From an uncultured Oxalicibacterium sp. (GTDB taxonomy: Bacteria; Pseudomonadota; Gammaproteobacteria; Burkholderiales; Burkholderiaceae_D): a DNA stretch of 57,499 nucleotides. The stretch is taken from NCBI RefSeq assembly GCF_913776015.1, contig NZ_CAJYMD010000023.1, forward strand, positions 1 to 57,499, read 5' to 3'. Every line of letters begins with the position of its first letter. Within the stretch, counting starts at the first letter, position 1. Below, piece after piece: positions 8,139 through 18,007 of this stretch. The translations under genes were made by a program, and so were the position numbers. The notes under the pieces were generated by a model that was given only the letters and a program-made list of their open reading frames with translations, did not search any database and was not told where the DNA came from.

Positions 8139-9305
8139 CTACTCGGCAGATTTGCCCCACGTAATCACGCGCATCAAATTCTTGTAGATGAAATAGGCGA
8201 CGCGATAGGCGATGCGCTTGTAACGCGGAATACTGTCAAAGTCCGCCATGCTCATCGGTACGCCTTCTGCGACGCCCTGCTCGATATGACGGCGCAAGTT
8301 GCAGGCGAACGTCGCATCGATCACCACCACATTCGCTTCCTGATTGACGAACAGGCTGAAGCCATCGACGTTGCTCGATCCCACAGTAGCCCAACTATCA
8401 TCGACCACCGCTACCTTGCCGTGCAACTGCGTCTTGCGATATTCGACGATGCGCACACCGGCTTTCAGTAACCCCGGGTAAAACGAGCGTGCGATGACAT
8501 CCTGAAAACGGTATTGCCCCGCGCCCAGCAACAAGGTCACTTGCACACCACGCTGCGCCGCTTGAATCAGGCCGTTACGCATCTTGCGCCCTGGTGCGAA
8601 ATAAGGATTGGCCAGCATGGCCGAATGCCGCGCACTACCCAGCGCGTGCAGATAGGCATGCTGGATGGTGCGGCGATTACGCAGATTGTCGCGAATCACC
8701 AGCCCCGCAATCATCGGCTCACGGCCATGCGAACCGTGCTCGCGCCGCTGCTCCTTGAACGTCGCCCAGCGTGTACGCCAACTCAGACTGCCCAATTGCG
8801 CCCAGTGCACCGCCATTTCCCAGTGAATCGTCGCAACCAGTGGCCCGTGAATCCGCACGCCAAAATCCCAACGCGGAGCCGGCAGACTGATGTGCGCATC
8901 GTCGTCATCGTGCATGTCATCGACGATGTTCAAACCGCCCAGAAACGCCACCACGCGATCAACCACGCACAGCTTGCGATGCATGCGTGCAATGCCGCGC
9001 CGGAACCACGGGTTGAAACTGTAATGCGCAACGCCGAGCGCCTCGAAATCGCGCTGCAAGGCGTTGGCCTGCGTATTGCCGGTACCGACCCAGTCCGTAA
9101 TCACATTGACGATCACGCCACGTGCTGCCGCGCGGCCGAGTGCGGCCTTGATGCGCTCCGCCGTGTCGTCTTCGGCAAAGATGTAAGTCTCGAAATAGAT
9201 TTCGTTCTGGGCCGCGTCGAATGCCTCGATCAACGCGGGGAAATACTCCGCACCACAGTGCAGAAGCTGGATCGCGTTTTGATCGGTAAAGCTGACTTGG
9301 CGCAT
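8139..9305 (-). CDS. clsB: Cardiolipin synthase B (phospholipase D family)
   Basis: This 388-residue enzyme builds cardiolipin at the membrane. Two HKD phospholipase-D motifs are visible: HRKLCVVDRVVAFLGG in the first half and HGKVAVVDDSWATVGSSN in the second. The reading frame is open to 9449, but that would overlap the upstream endonuclease gene. The conserved family N-terminus, reading FTDQNAIQLLHCGAEYFPALI, starts just after the ATG at 9305, so I use that start; its ribosome site is weak. A neighbouring endonuclease-family gene is the same partner that E. coli clsB has in ybhP, which supports the assignment. Confidence 0.9.
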   Translation of the reverse strand: MRQVSFTDQNAIQLLHCGAEYFPALIEAFDAAQNEIYFETYIFAEDDTAERIKAALGRAAARGVIVNVITDWVGTGNTQANALQRDFEALGVAHYSFNPWFRRGIARMHRKLCVVDRVVAFLGGLNIVDDMHDDDDAHISLPAPRWDFGVRIHGPLVATIHWEMAVHWAQLGSLSWRTRWATFKEQRREHGSHGREPMIAGLVIRDNLRNRRTIQHAYLHALGSARHSAMLANPYFAPGRKMRNGLIQAAQRGVQVTLLLGAGQYRFQDVIARSFYPGLLKAGVRIVEYRKTQLHGKVAVVDDSWATVGSSNVDGFSLFVNQEANVVVIDATFACNLRRHIEQGVAEGVPMSMADFDSIPRYKRIAYRVAYFIYKNLMRVITWGKSAE

Positions 9306-9394
9306 AGGCAGGAAAGATATCGCTGCAGGAAAGCCCTTGGCGGGTGTGCCGGCATTCTGGCACAAAGCCGCCGGCAGCAGCGAATGACCGGGAT

Positions 9395-10201
9395 TTACTT
9401 GAGTGCCAACGAAGCGACGATGGGGGCGTGATCCGACAATTTTGCCCACATGCGTCCGTGCAGCACTTCAGCCGACTCCACCTTGAAACCGCGCACGTAG
9501 ATGCGATCAAGTTGCAGGAAAGGCATGGCTGCAGGAAAGGTGCGCGCCGGCTGAATCTTGCTGCCTCGACCACTCAACTGGCGCAGGTAAGTGCCGAACC
9601 CGCGGCGCGACAGATTTTCGTCGAATACTTCGACCACACCCAGTCGTGCCCGCAACTCATCGCTGAGCTGATTGCTCCAGTCATTGAAGTCACCGGCGAT
9701 GATGACCGGCGCATCGGGGGGCGCGGTCGATGTGACGGCATCGATCAGCGCTTCGTTCTGGCGCTTGCGGCTGCCGGCAAACAAGCCGAGGTGAATGACG
9801 TAGCAATGGACGTTGGCGTCCGGCGCCTGCAATACGCAATGCAGGATGCCACGCGACTCGTATTTATGGTCTGAAATATTGCGGTTGTTCGAGGAAAGGA
9901 TGGGGTAACAACTCAGCAATGCGTTGCCATGATGACCGTGGTCATACACCGCATTCATGCCGTAGGCGCAGTGGTGGGAGTCACCAGCCAGGAAATCCTG
10001 CTGCGACAGCTCCGGCCAATCCGACGCATGCTTGAGCGCATGCAGATCGTGCCGCCCCTGCACTTCCTGCAGAAACAGTACGTCGGACTGCATGCTGTTG
10101 ATCGCCTGCTTGAGCGCATGAATGCGCGGGCGGGCACCGAAGGAAGAAACACCTTTATGGATGTTATAGGTCGTGATGCGCAATTTCATGTTCGAGGTCA
10201 T
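9395..10201 (-). CDS. Endonuclease/exonuclease/phosphatase family protein (YbhP-like)
   Basis: This 268-residue protein belongs to the DNase I-like metal-dependent phosphohydrolase fold. Motifs are TYNIHKG at the N-terminus, FLQEVQG (metal-binding Glu), the central IIAGDFNDWS and the C-terminal SDHAPIVA. It lies 89 bp upstream of the clsB start on the same strand, and E. coli ybhP has the same neighbour. The substrate is not established; an involvement in phospholipid or phosphodiester chemistry is inference from the pairing. A second in-frame ATG 12 bp downstream (10189) is a possible alternative start. Confidence 0.88.
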   Translation of the reverse strand: MTSNMKLRITTYNIHKGVSSFGARPRIHALKQAINSMQSDVLFLQEVQGRHDLHALKHASDWPELSQQDFLAGDSHHCAYGMNAVYDHGHHGNALLSCYPILSSNNRNISDHKYESRGILHCVLQAPDANVHCYVIHLGLFAGSRKRQNEALIDAVTSTAPPDAPVIIAGDFNDWSNQLSDELRARLGVVEVFDENLSRRGFGTYLRQLSGRGSKIQPARTFPAAMPFLQLDRIYVRGFKVESAEVLHGRMWAKLSDHAPIVASLALK

Positions 10202-10348
10202 CCGGTTCGACTGCTTTTCGACACGGACACACGCATACTCGACACAGTGGTCCGCGCCATTTCCAGAGTTTCATCATGGCAAAGAATGCCAGGCGCTTCC
10301 GTTCGTTCGCTCACATCGCTGTTCAGTTGGTAGCCGGCAACGGTATTT

Positions 10349-10846
10349 TCAAGCCCCCGTCTGGCGATGTGCCGGCAATTGCAGGATGGCTTCGGCATTG
10401 GATGCCGAGAAACAACGATCGGCTGCCTCGCGATACGGCAGCCACACCATGTTCAGATGCTCACGCGGCGCCAGCCGCACCGGAGTGGCTCGCGGCACAC
10501 GCAAGCCAAACACGTGCTCGGTATTGCGCGTCACACCCGGCGCATAGCGATGACGCCAAACGGGATAGATTTCGTAGACATTCGACAGGTGCCAGTCGCA
10601 CAGGCAATCCGCTGCCACCATGTGCGCCGTGACCAGCGGACTGCCGGACGCAGCAACCACGATACCGGTTTCCTCCTGCACCTCGCGCACGGCCGTCTCG
10701 TGCAGCGACTCTTCCGGCGTATCCTTCGAACCGGTGACCGATTGCCAGAAGCCGGGACGATCGGCGCGTTCGAGCAACAGCACTTGCATGTCATCCGTAT
10801 GGATGACGACGAGGACGGATTCGGGAATCTTGTAAATCTGCGTCAT
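10349..10846 (-). CDS. nudB: Dihydroneopterin triphosphate diphosphatase (Nudix)
   Basis: This 165-residue Nudix hydrolase removes pyrophosphate from dihydroneopterin triphosphate in folate synthesis. The Nudix box G-X5-E-X7-REVQEETG is intact at about residues 39-61, and the leading segment ESVLVVIHTDD with FWQSVTGS is characteristic of NudB. It follows aspS by about 90 bp with an intrinsic terminator between them, so it may depend on read-through or its own promoter. aspS-nudB adjacency is common in betaproteobacteria. Confidence 0.92.
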   Translation of the reverse strand: MTQIYKIPESVLVVIHTDDMQVLLLERADRPGFWQSVTGSKDTPEESLHETAVREVQEETGIVVAASGSPLVTAHMVAADCLCDWHLSNVYEIYPVWRHRYAPGVTRNTEHVFGLRVPRATPVRLAPREHLNMVWLPYREAADRCFSASNAEAILQLPAHRQTGA

Positions 10847-10889
10847 GGCGTGCGCGGGTATTGAAAGGAATTCGGAAGAAATTCAGACG

Positions 10890-10918
10890 AAAAAAAGGCG
10901 CGGATCAACCGCGCCTTT
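10890..10918 (-). terminator. Intrinsic terminator after aspS
   Basis: On the minus strand a 7-bp GC stem (10909-10915 with 10897-10903, loop of 5) is followed by a run of seven T residues. It lies 22 bp after the aspS stop. Confidence 0.88.
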
Positions 10919-10939
10919 CGATTATGCCGCAAAATTGAC

Positions 10940-12745
10940 TCAGGCCTTGATGGCTGGCTCGACGTTACGCAAACGGATATGCAATTCGCGCAATTGCTTC
11001 TCATCGACTTCCGACGGTGCTTGCGTCAGCAAGCATTGCGCACGCTGAGTTTTCGGGAACGCAATCACGTCGCGGATCGATTCGGCGCCCGTCATCATCG
11101 TCACGATACGATCGAGACCGAACGCGAGACCGCCGTGCGGTGGCGCGCCGTATTGGAGGGCATCCAACAGGAAGCCAAACTTGAGTTGTGCTTCTTCCGC
11201 ATTGATCTTGAGCGCACGGAACACCTTGCTCTGCACCTCGGCACGGTGAATACGCACCGAACCGCCACCCAGTTCCCAGCCATTCAGGACCATGTCGTAA
11301 GCCTTGGCGATGCACTTGCCCGGATCGGATTCCATCATGTCTTCGTGACCATCCTTGGGTGCCGTGAACGGATGATGCACCGCCGTGTAACGCTGGTTTT
11401 CTTCGTCGAATTCGAACATCGGGAAATCGACGACCCACAGCGGACGCCAGGTATCTTCGAACAGACCGCTCTTCTTGCCGAATTCGCTGTGACCGATCTT
11501 CACGCGCAATGCACCGATCGCATCGTTGACGACTTTTGCCTTGTCGGCACCGAAGAAGATCAGATCGCCGTCTTCTGCGCCGGTCAGTTCGATGATCTTG
11601 GTCAACGCTGCATCGTGGATGTTCTTGACGATTGGCGATTGCAAGCCATCGCGACCCTTGGCCTTTTCATTGATCTTGATATAGGCCAGACCTTTCGCGC
11701 CGTAGATGGCGACGAACTGCGTGTAGGCATCGATCTCGGACCGCGGCATCGCACCGCCGCCAGGTACGCGCAACGCGACCACGCGGCCGTTTTCCATATT
11801 GGCTGCGGCAGAGAACACCTTGAAGTCGACATCTTTCATGACTTCGGTCAGTTCGGTGAAGGCCAGCTTGACGCGCATGTCCGGCTTGTCCGAACCGTAG
11901 AGACCCATCGCCGTCGCATAATCCATCACCGGGAATGGATCGGGCAACTCGACGTCTAGTACTTTCTTGAACACGAGGCGAATCATGCCTTCGAACATGT
12001 CGCGAATTTCCTGCTCGCTCATGAACGAGGTTTCGCAGTCGATCTGCGTGAATTCAGGCTGGCGATCGGCGCGCAAGTCTTCATCGCGGAAGCACTTGGT
12101 GATCTGATAGTAACGATCGAAGTTGGCGACCATCAGCAATTGCTTGAACAACTGCGGCGATTGCGGCAAGGCGAAGAAGTTACCGGCGTTAACACGCGAT
12201 GGCACCAGATAATCGCGCGCACCTTCCGGCGTCGATTTGGTCAGCATCGGCGTTTCGATGTCGATGAAACCATTTTCGTCGAGGAACTTGCGTACTTCCA
12301 TCGCGACGCGATAACGCAGGCGCAGATTGTTCTGCATCTGTGGACGGCGCAAATCGAGAACGCGATGCGTCAGGCGCGTGGTTTCCGACAGGTTGTCGTC
12401 ATCGAGCTGGAACGGCGGCGTGACGGAAGCATTGAGCACTTCGACTTCATGCGCGAGCACTTCGATCTTGCCCGATTTCAAGTTAGCATTGGTCGTGCCT
12501 TCCGGACGATTGCGCACGAGGCCGGTAATGCGCAGGCAGAACTCGTTACGTACCGATTCTGCCGTCTTGAACACATCGGCACGATCCGGATCGCACACCA
12601 CCTGCACCAGCCCTTCACGATCGCGCAGATCGATGAAGATCACGCCGCCGTGATCGCGGCGACGGTGCACCCAGCCGCACAGGCTGACGGTTTGATCGAG
12701 CAGAGCCTCGGTGGTGAGGCCGCAGTATTGGGTTCGCATGGACAT
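10940..12745 (-). CDS. aspS: Aspartyl-tRNA synthetase
   Basis: This 601-residue class II synthetase charges tRNA-Asp, and probably tRNA-Asn as in many betaproteobacteria. It has the N-terminal OB fold ([20 protein letters not shown]), class II motif 2 ([18 protein letters not shown]), the bacterial GAD insertion around 290-410, and motif 3 ([10 protein letters not shown]). The frame is open further upstream, but the ATG at 12745 has a GGAAA site at the right distance and fits the family N-terminus. It is followed by a terminator and preceded by DUF502 and fmdB genes on the same strand, a conserved betaproteobacterial order. Confidence 0.96.
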   Translation of the reverse strand: MSMRTQYCGLTTEALLDQTVSLCGWVHRRRDHGGVIFIDLRDREGLVQVVCDPDRADVFKTAESVRNEFCLRITGLVRNRPEGTTNANLKSGKIEVLAHEVEVLNASVTPPFQLDDDNLSETTRLTHRVLDLRRPQMQNNLRLRYRVAMEVRKFLDENGFIDIETPMLTKSTPEGARDYLVPSRVNAGNFFALPQSPQLFKQLLMVANFDRYYQITKCFRDEDLRADRQPEFTQIDCETSFMSEQEIRDMFEGMIRLVFKKVLDVELPDPFPVMDYATAMGLYGSDKPDMRVKLAFTELTEVMKDVDFKVFSAAANMENGRVVALRVPGGGAMPRSEIDAYTQFVAIYGAKGLAYIKINEKAKGRDGLQSPIVKNIHDAALTKIIELTGAEDGDLIFFGADKAKVVNDAIGALRVKIGHSEFGKKSGLFEDTWRPLWVVDFPMFEFDEENQRYTAVHHPFTAPKDGHEDMMESDPGKCIAKAYDMVLNGWELGGGSVRIHRAEVQSKVFRALKINAEEAQLKFGFLLDALQYGAPPHGGLAFGLDRIVTMMTGAESIRDVIAFPKTQRAQCLLTQAPSEVDEKQLRELHIRLRNVEPAIKA

Positions 12746-12822
12746 GGTGTGTTTCCGGTTCTTGGTTTGGATCGGTCGCCAACTGCGCGACACTAAAAGG
12801 ACATTCGATAAATTCTGCAGGC

Positions 12823-13467
12823 TCAGGACAACGATTCAGGCGCGGACTTTTTCGGATCGATGATGCGCGTCTTGTCATAGGTATCCGGTGTGACCACGCC
12901 CATCGACACGATGTATTTGAGCGCCTCATCCACCGACATGTCGAGCTCGATGACATCGGCGGTCGGCATCATCAGGAAGAAGCCCGAAGTCGGGTTCGGC
13001 GTCGTCGGCACATAGACGCTAACGTAATCGCCTTGCAGATGATTGCGCACATCGCCACCTGGCGTCCCCGTCAGGAAGGCAATCGTCCACGAACCCTGAC
13101 GCGGGTACTGCACCAGCAGCGCCTTGCGGAAAGCATTGCCCGACGACGAGAACAGCGTATCCGACACCTGCTTGACGCTCGAATAGATAGTGTTGAAGAT
13201 CGGGATGCGACGCAGCAATGCTTCCCACAGGGCCACAACCTTGTTACCGATGAAATTGCGCGTCGCCAGACCGGTCAGGAAGATCACGACCAGCGTCAGG
13301 ATGGTGCCCAGCCCCGGAATAGAAAAGCCGAACAAGACTTGCGGCTGCCAGCGCGCCGGCAACAGCAGCAGCGACTGGTCCATGGTGCTGACGATCAGGT
13401 TCAGTACCCACAGCGTGATCGCAAGGGGAACCAGAATCAATAAACCGGTGATGAAGTATTTGCGCAT
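12823..13467 (-). CDS. DUF502 family membrane protein
   Basis: This 214-residue protein has two membrane segments near the N-terminus (about residues 3-25 and 55-78), then a soluble domain with [18 protein letters not shown] and [14 protein letters not shown], hallmarks of DUF502. The function of this family is not known. The frame extends upstream to 13536, but the conserved [18 protein letters not shown] start is at 13467. It lies between the fmdB-like gene and aspS, where it is usually found in betaproteobacteria. Confidence 0.88.
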   Translation of the reverse strand: MRKYFITGLLILVPLAITLWVLNLIVSTMDQSLLLLPARWQPQVLFGFSIPGLGTILTLVVIFLTGLATRNFIGNKVVALWEALLRRIPIFNTIYSSVKQVSDTLFSSSGNAFRKALLVQYPRQGSWTIAFLTGTPGGDVRNHLQGDYVSVYVPTTPNPTSGFFLMMPTADVIELDMSVDEALKYIVSMGVVTPDTYDKTRIIDPKKSAPESLS

Positions 13468-13486
13468 GATGATTGCGAAGAAGGAA

Positions 13487-13756
13487 TCAGGAACAGGACG
13501 AACACGATGGTGCGGTCGGCGCATCGCCACCGGCACTAGAAGCAGGTGCCGCAGCGGCCGCAGGCTTGCTACCCGAGGTCTTGAAATCGGTGGCGTACCA
13601 ACCAGTGCCCTTCAGTTGAAAACCGGCTGCCGTCAATTGCTTCTGGAAGCTGCTCTTGCCACACGCGGGGCATTCGGTCAGCGCCGGATCGGACATTTTT
13701 TGCAAAACATCCTTGGCAAAATCGCATTCAACACAACGGTAGGCGTAGATCGGCAT
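13487..13756 (-). CDS. FmdB-family zinc-ribbon protein
   Basis: This 89-residue protein begins MPIYAYRCVECD and carries a CxxC...CPAC zinc ribbon within the first 35 residues. A glycine/tyrosine turn (GWYATDFK) and a low-complexity Ala/Pro tail ending in CSSCS follow. It belongs to the putative regulatory FmdB family, whose biochemical role is unclear. The ATG at 13756 has an AGGAAAAG ribosome site; an upstream extension in the frame is not supported. It is the first gene of the fmdB-DUF502-aspS unit. Confidence 0.88.
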   Translation of the reverse strand: MPIYAYRCVECDFAKDVLQKMSDPALTECPACGKSSFQKQLTAAGFQLKGTGWYATDFKTSGSKPAAAAAPASSAGGDAPTAPSCSSCS

Positions 13757-13791
13757 CGCACTTTTCCTGCAAAAATCGTACAAAACCCTGA

Positions 13792-13822
13792 ATTATAAAG
13801 GTTTTGAGGCGAGATTTCGGGG
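13792..13822 (-). promoter_or_regulatory. Candidate promoter of the fmdB-DUF502-aspS unit
   Basis: A perfect TATAAT hexamer on the minus strand (13797-13792) lies 36 bp upstream of the fmdB ATG. The -35 region is poor. The word CCTCAAAACC occurs twice just upstream, about 24 bp apart, and might bind an activator. Only the -10 box is good evidence. Confidence 0.45.
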
Positions 13823-13954
13823 GTTTTGAGGTGACTCGCACAGACATGCAACAGCCGGCAGGCAGTTCGCAATGAGATTGCCTCAGTGAAAAGATCGCAA
13901 AGGCGAAAGCACAGGCCAAAACCTGATCCGCCAATGCGACACGACGAATAGAAA

Positions 13955-15016
13955 TCAACGAACGCGGATTTCGGTCCAGAGACGGTTGAGTGTGCGGCGC
14001 TGCTTGCTGTTCAGGTCCTTCAGCATTTCCAGCTTGGCGCTGGCTTCCGCATCCGGAAAGATGGCTGGATTTTTGGCAATTTCCGGATTGATGAAGGGAA
14101 TTGCCGCCTTGTTTGGACTGCCGGAGCCGATCAGGTTACTGAGTTCTGCGCCATTCTTGCCATCGAGAACAAAATTGATGAACTGATGGGCCAGATCGGG
14201 ACGCGGCGCATCCTTGGGAATGACGAGGCTGTCCAGCGACATGGCCGCGCCTTCCTTCGGCAAGGCATGACGGATGCGGAACTTGCGACCCGCCGCCTTG
14301 GCATCTTCATCGGCCTGATAAATGTCATTCGAATAACCATGCACCAGCCAGATGTCGCCCACGGTCAGCCCCTTGATGTAGCTCGTACCGTTGAATGCTG
14401 CCCAATACGGCTTGGCCTTCAGAATCACGTCCTTGGCTTCCTGCCATTTCTTTTCATCGGTGTCGTTGATCGAATAGCCGAGATATTTCATGGCCGCAGC
14501 CATCAACTCGTTGGCCGAGTCGAGCACGGTGACCTTGCCCTTGATCTTGGTGAGGATGGCGGGATCGAAAATCGCCGCCCAGCTATCGACCTTGATGCCA
14601 AGCTCCTTCATCTTTTGTTCGTTGTAGCCGAGCAAGGTGACGGTGTAGGCATACGGTACGGAATACTGGTTGCCCTTGTCGAAATCGGTATCGATCAATC
14701 GCGGATTGACGTTTTTCAGATTCGGCAGCAACTTCTTGTCGAGTGGCTGCAAGGCATTCTGGCGAATCAGCGATTGCAGCGCGTTTCCGGTCGGCACGAT
14801 CAAATCGTAACCTTTGGCACCGGCCGCCAGCTTGGCCAGCATTTCTTCATTGTCGCCGTAGTAGCTCTGCACGATCTGGCACTTGCACGCCGCTTCGAAA
14901 CGCTTGGCGGTCTCGTCGGCTAGATAATTGTTCCAGTTGTACAGATGCAGTTTGCCCTGCGCCTGTGCACCCGTCCCCAACATCAGAAAAGCGAGCAGGA
15001 TGAACAGTTTTTTCAT
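13955..15016 (-). CDS. potD: Spermidine/putrescine-type ABC transporter substrate-binding protein
   Basis: This 353-residue periplasmic protein has a signal peptide of about 20 residues (KKLFILLAFLMLGTGAQAQ). The mature part opens KLHLYNWNNYLADETAKRFE, the PotD/PotF signature where the NWNNY aromatic residues line the polyamine site. SVPYAYTVTLLGYN and YSNDIYQADEDA are further family segments. The longer open frame to 15079 is rejected because MKKLF at 15016 starts the signal peptide. It is the fourth gene of an ATPase-permease-permease-binding protein operon (potABCD order). Polyamine binding is inferred from family similarity. Confidence 0.87.
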   Translation of the reverse strand: MKKLFILLAFLMLGTGAQAQGKLHLYNWNNYLADETAKRFEAACKCQIVQSYYGDNEEMLAKLAAGAKGYDLIVPTGNALQSLIRQNALQPLDKKLLPNLKNVNPRLIDTDFDKGNQYSVPYAYTVTLLGYNEQKMKELGIKVDSWAAIFDPAILTKIKGKVTVLDSANELMAAAMKYLGYSINDTDEKKWQEAKDVILKAKPYWAAFNGTSYIKGLTVGDIWLVHGYSNDIYQADEDAKAAGRKFRIRHALPKEGAAMSLDSLVIPKDAPRPDLAHQFINFVLDGKNGAELSNLIGSGSPNKAAIPFINPEIAKNPAIFPDAEASAKLEMLKDLNSKQRRTLNRLWTEIRVR

Positions 15017-15041
15017 GGCGAATCCAGACAGGAAAACGTGA

Positions 15042-15821
15042 TCAGGAACGGAAAGCGTTCGGCGACAGCTTGGACGCAATGATGATCAGGCATAGCGTCA
15101 AGCCCATCAGCAAGGTCGAAATCGCGTTGACTTCCGGCGTGACGGCAATCTTGATCATCGAATAGATCTGCAATGGCAGCGTCGTCGTGTTGGCGCCCGC
15201 CGTGAAGAAGGTGATGACAAAATCATCGATCGACAGGGTGAAAGCCATCAGTGCGCCAGCCATCACCCCCGGCATGATCAGCGGCAGCGTCACGCGACGA
15301 AACGCTTGCCACGGCGTGGCACCACAATCGCGCGCTGCCTCGGTCAGGCTTTCATCCATGCCGGAAAGCCGCGATTGCACGACGATGGCAACGAAGCCCA
15401 TGCTGAAGGCAATGTGCGCCAGCGTGATCGACAGCATGCCCAAAGTGAGATTGAGCATGACGAAGAAAATCAGCAGCGACACGCCGACCAGAATCTCGGG
15501 AATCGCAATCGGCGTCAGCACCAGAATCTGCAAGGCGCGGATCTTGTAACGATGCAGCGCGAAACCGGCCATGGTGCCAAGCACAGTCGAGACCGCACTC
15601 GAAACCACTGCGATGATCAGCGAGTTGATCGCGGCCTGAATCATTTCCTGATTCTCGAACAGCTTGCGATACCAGTCGAAGGTAAAGCCTACCCACTCTG
15701 CATTCAGGCGTGAATCGTTGAACGAATACATCACCACGATCGCGAGTGGCAAATACAGAAACGCATACACAAGGACTGCACTGACGACCAGCAAGGTCGA
15801 ATGACGTGGCGTTCTAGTCAT
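15042..15821 (-). CDS. potC: Polyamine-type ABC transporter permease
   Basis: This 259-residue inner-membrane permease has six predicted membrane segments. The EAA loop reads EAARDCGATPWQAFRRVTLPLIMPG, and YSFNDSRLNAEWVGFTFDWY after the first segment is typical of PotC/PotI. The ATG at 15821 has a clear AGGAG site and overlaps the upstream permease gene by 8 bp, indicating translational coupling. Confidence 0.9.
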   Translation of the reverse strand: MTRTPRHSTLLVVSAVLVYAFLYLPLAIVVMYSFNDSRLNAEWVGFTFDWYRKLFENQEMIQAAINSLIIAVVSSAVSTVLGTMAGFALHRYKIRALQILVLTPIAIPEILVGVSLLIFFVMLNLTLGMLSITLAHIAFSMGFVAIVVQSRLSGMDESLTEAARDCGATPWQAFRRVTLPLIMPGVMAGALMAFTLSIDDFVITFFTAGANTTTLPLQIYSMIKIAVTPEVNAISTLLMGLTLCLIIIASKLSPNAFRS

Positions 15822-16725
15822 GCGCTCTCCTGCGTGGTCGCGCCAGCAACGCTGCCAGACCGGCAACACCCAGTGCAACGATGGTCAGGATGATGGACAG
15901 CACACTACCGAACGGCCAATCGCGCGATTCGAGGAACTGCTGCTTGATGATGTTGCCGATCATGATGCCGTCGGTACCGCCGAGAATATCGGACACCGCA
16001 AAAATACCCAGCGCTGGAATGAAAACCAGCGCCGATCCCGCCACCACGCCGGGCAGCGACAACGGAAACGTCACGCGCCAGAAACGCTGCCACGCGTTAG
16101 CACCAAGGTCTTGTGCGGCATCGAGAAATGCCGGGTCATGCTTTTCGAGATTGGCATAAAGCGGCAACACCATGAAGGGCAGATGGACATAGACCAGCCC
16201 GATGATGACGGCAAAGGCGCTGTAGAGCAGCGTTACCGGCGCAAAGCCGAAGACATCGAGCACGGCATTGAGACCACGCGTGAAAACCGATTGCGGACCG
16301 AGAATGATCATCCAAGCATAAATGCGGATCAGGAAGTTGCTCCAGAACGGCAAGATCACCAGCAGCACCAGCAGATTGCGCCACTTCTTCGGGCTGCGTG
16401 CAATCAGCAAGGCAACCGGATAGGCCATGGCGATGCACACCAGGGTGGTGATCAATGCATACACCAGCGACTTCAGAAAAATCGAAAAGTAGATGCCGCT
16501 GGAGAAAAGTGCCTCGATGGTTTCAAGCGTCAGGTTCAGTTGCCCGGCACTATCGAATACCGGCGCAAGCCCGCCGAAATCACCCGGATAGCGAAATGCG
16601 GCAAACGCCATGATGAGCGTCGGCACGGCAAAGAACACCACCAGATACAGTAACGGCGGCCCGCTGATCAGCCAGCGCGCCAGCGAAGAACCGCGTACAG
16701 CGGATTTGAGGGCCGTATCAGCCAT
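15814..16725 (-). CDS. potB: Polyamine-type ABC transporter permease
   Basis: This 303-residue permease pairs with the following PotC-like protein. Six membrane segments are visible, with the EAA motif DAAQDLGANAWQRFWRVTFPLSLPG near the C-terminal third. The start MADTALKSAVRG at 16725 overlaps the upstream ATPase gene by 8 bp, so I prefer it over the longer open frame. Confidence 0.9.
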   Translation of the reverse strand: MADTALKSAVRGSSLARWLISGPPLLYLVVFFAVPTLIMAFAAFRYPGDFGGLAPVFDSAGQLNLTLETIEALFSSGIYFSIFLKSLVYALITTLVCIAMAYPVALLIARSPKKWRNLLVLLVILPFWSNFLIRIYAWMIILGPQSVFTRGLNAVLDVFGFAPVTLLYSAFAVIIGLVYVHLPFMVLPLYANLEKHDPAFLDAAQDLGANAWQRFWRVTFPLSLPGVVAGSALVFIPALGIFAVSDILGGTDGIMIGNIIKQQFLESRDWPFGSVLSIILTIVALGVAGLAALLARPRRRAHD

Positions 16726-17818
16726 GAGCGGGCGCAGCGATGAAATGTCCGGCGTCGAAACGCCAAGCAACATCGACGGTATCGCCGACTTCGAAGAAGC
16801 GCGGGCGGCCGATGGCCGAATTGGCTAGCATGGTTTCAAGACGCACGCCACCATCGGTTTCGACGATGTAGACAGTCACGCCACCCATGTAGAGCAGCTC
16901 TCTGACTTGCCCGTCGAAGTGATTTTCCTCGGGCACACCACGCACGATTTCATCGCTGATACGCGTCTTCTCAGGACGCAAGGCGATCGTGCCCTTGGCA
17001 CCGACGCGCGCATCCTGCACCGTCGCCGCCTTGACCGCACCCATGCCCGGCACATCCAGCCACATCATATTGCCGTCGATCTGCGTGATAGTGCCGTCAA
17101 AGAGATTGCAGGTACCGATGAAGTCGGCCACGAAGCGACTTTGCGGATAGTTATAGATGCGCGTCGGCTCGTCGAGCTGTTCGACCTTGCCTTTGTTCAT
17201 GACGGCAATACGGTGCGACAGCGCCAGCGCTTCGGCCTGATCGTGCGTCACGTAGATGAAGGTGATGCCGACTTCCTTCTGCAGGTTGATGAGTTCGATC
17301 TGCATCTGTTCACGCAATTGCGCGTCGAGTGCCGACAACGGCTCATCAAGCAGCAACAGCTTGGGATGCGTGACCAGTGCGCGCGCAATCGACACGCGCT
17401 GGCGCTGACCACCCGACAATTCATGCGGATAGCGCGCACCGAAACCGGTCAGGCGCACATCTTCCAGCGCCTCATCCACCTTGCCCTTGATCGCGGACTT
17501 GGGCGTCTTTGCCATTTCGAGCGGAAACGCGATGTTCTGCGCCACTGTCATGTGCGGGAACAAGGCGTAATTCTGGAACACCGTGCGAACGGGGCGCTGT
17601 TCCGGCGCGACATTGGTCAGATCGACCCCATCGAGCAGAATCTGCCCTGCATCCGGCATGTCGAAACCGGCGATCATGCGCAGCAGCGTCGTCTTGCCAC
17701 AGCCGGATGGACCAAGCAGAGTGAAGAACTCACCAGCCTCGATGCCGAGACTAATGTTATCGACTGCCGTGTAATCGCCGAAACGACGGCTGAGGTTACG
17801 AATTTCGAGAAGCGCCAT
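16718..17818 (-). CDS. potA: Polyamine-type ABC transporter ATP-binding protein
   Basis: This 366-residue ATPase energises the importer from the cytoplasmic face. It shows Walker A GPSGCGKTT, the Q-loop in VFQNYALFPHM, the ABC signature LSGGQRQRV, Walker B LLLLDEPLSALD and the switch histidine in YVTHDQAEAL. A C-terminal TOBE regulatory domain includes IALRPEKTRI. The start MALLEIRNLSRRFG at 17818 has an AGGA site. It is the first gene of the transporter operon. Confidence 0.92.
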   Translation of the reverse strand: MALLEIRNLSRRFGDYTAVDNISLGIEAGEFFTLLGPSGCGKTTLLRMIAGFDMPDAGQILLDGVDLTNVAPEQRPVRTVFQNYALFPHMTVAQNIAFPLEMAKTPKSAIKGKVDEALEDVRLTGFGARYPHELSGGQRQRVSIARALVTHPKLLLLDEPLSALDAQLREQMQIELINLQKEVGITFIYVTHDQAEALALSHRIAVMNKGKVEQLDEPTRIYNYPQSRFVADFIGTCNLFDGTITQIDGNMMWLDVPGMGAVKAATVQDARVGAKGTIALRPEKTRISDEIVRGVPEENHFDGQVRELLYMGGVTVYIVETDGGVRLETMLANSAIGRPRFFEVGDTVDVAWRFDAGHFIAAPAHG

Positions 17819-17856
17819 CTTGTCCTGAGCAGACGTGCAAAGAATGGAATGGGAAA

Positions 17857-17874
17857 CCCGGCCTGGCGGCCGGG
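17857..17874 (-). terminator. GC-rich stem-loop between ubiB and potA
   Basis: A perfect 7-bp stem, CCCGGCC with GGCCGGG around TGGC, lies 39 bp ahead of potA and 134 bp after ubiB. On the minus strand it is followed only by TTTCCC. It is either a weak terminator of the ubi block or a leader structure of the pot mRNA. Confidence 0.45.
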
Positions 17875-18007
17875 CTTGAAAACCGGGCAATTGTAGCAAA
17901 GTCACGTCCAGACATTTGCGCCGATCTTGTGCGAATACCTGAGCGTTTCATCACACCAAGCGAAAACAATGCCCGACACGCTTCAGACAGATCAAAGCGG
18001 TAAGCGA

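Noticed and set aside
9306-9449. N-terminal extension of clsB to 9449
   Set aside because: It would overlap the upstream endonuclease-family gene by 55 bp and adds residues not matching the family N-terminus.
17819-17905. Extension of potA to 17905
   Set aside because: It crosses the GC-rich stem-loop, lacks a ribosome site and precedes the canonical MALLEIRNLSRRFG start.
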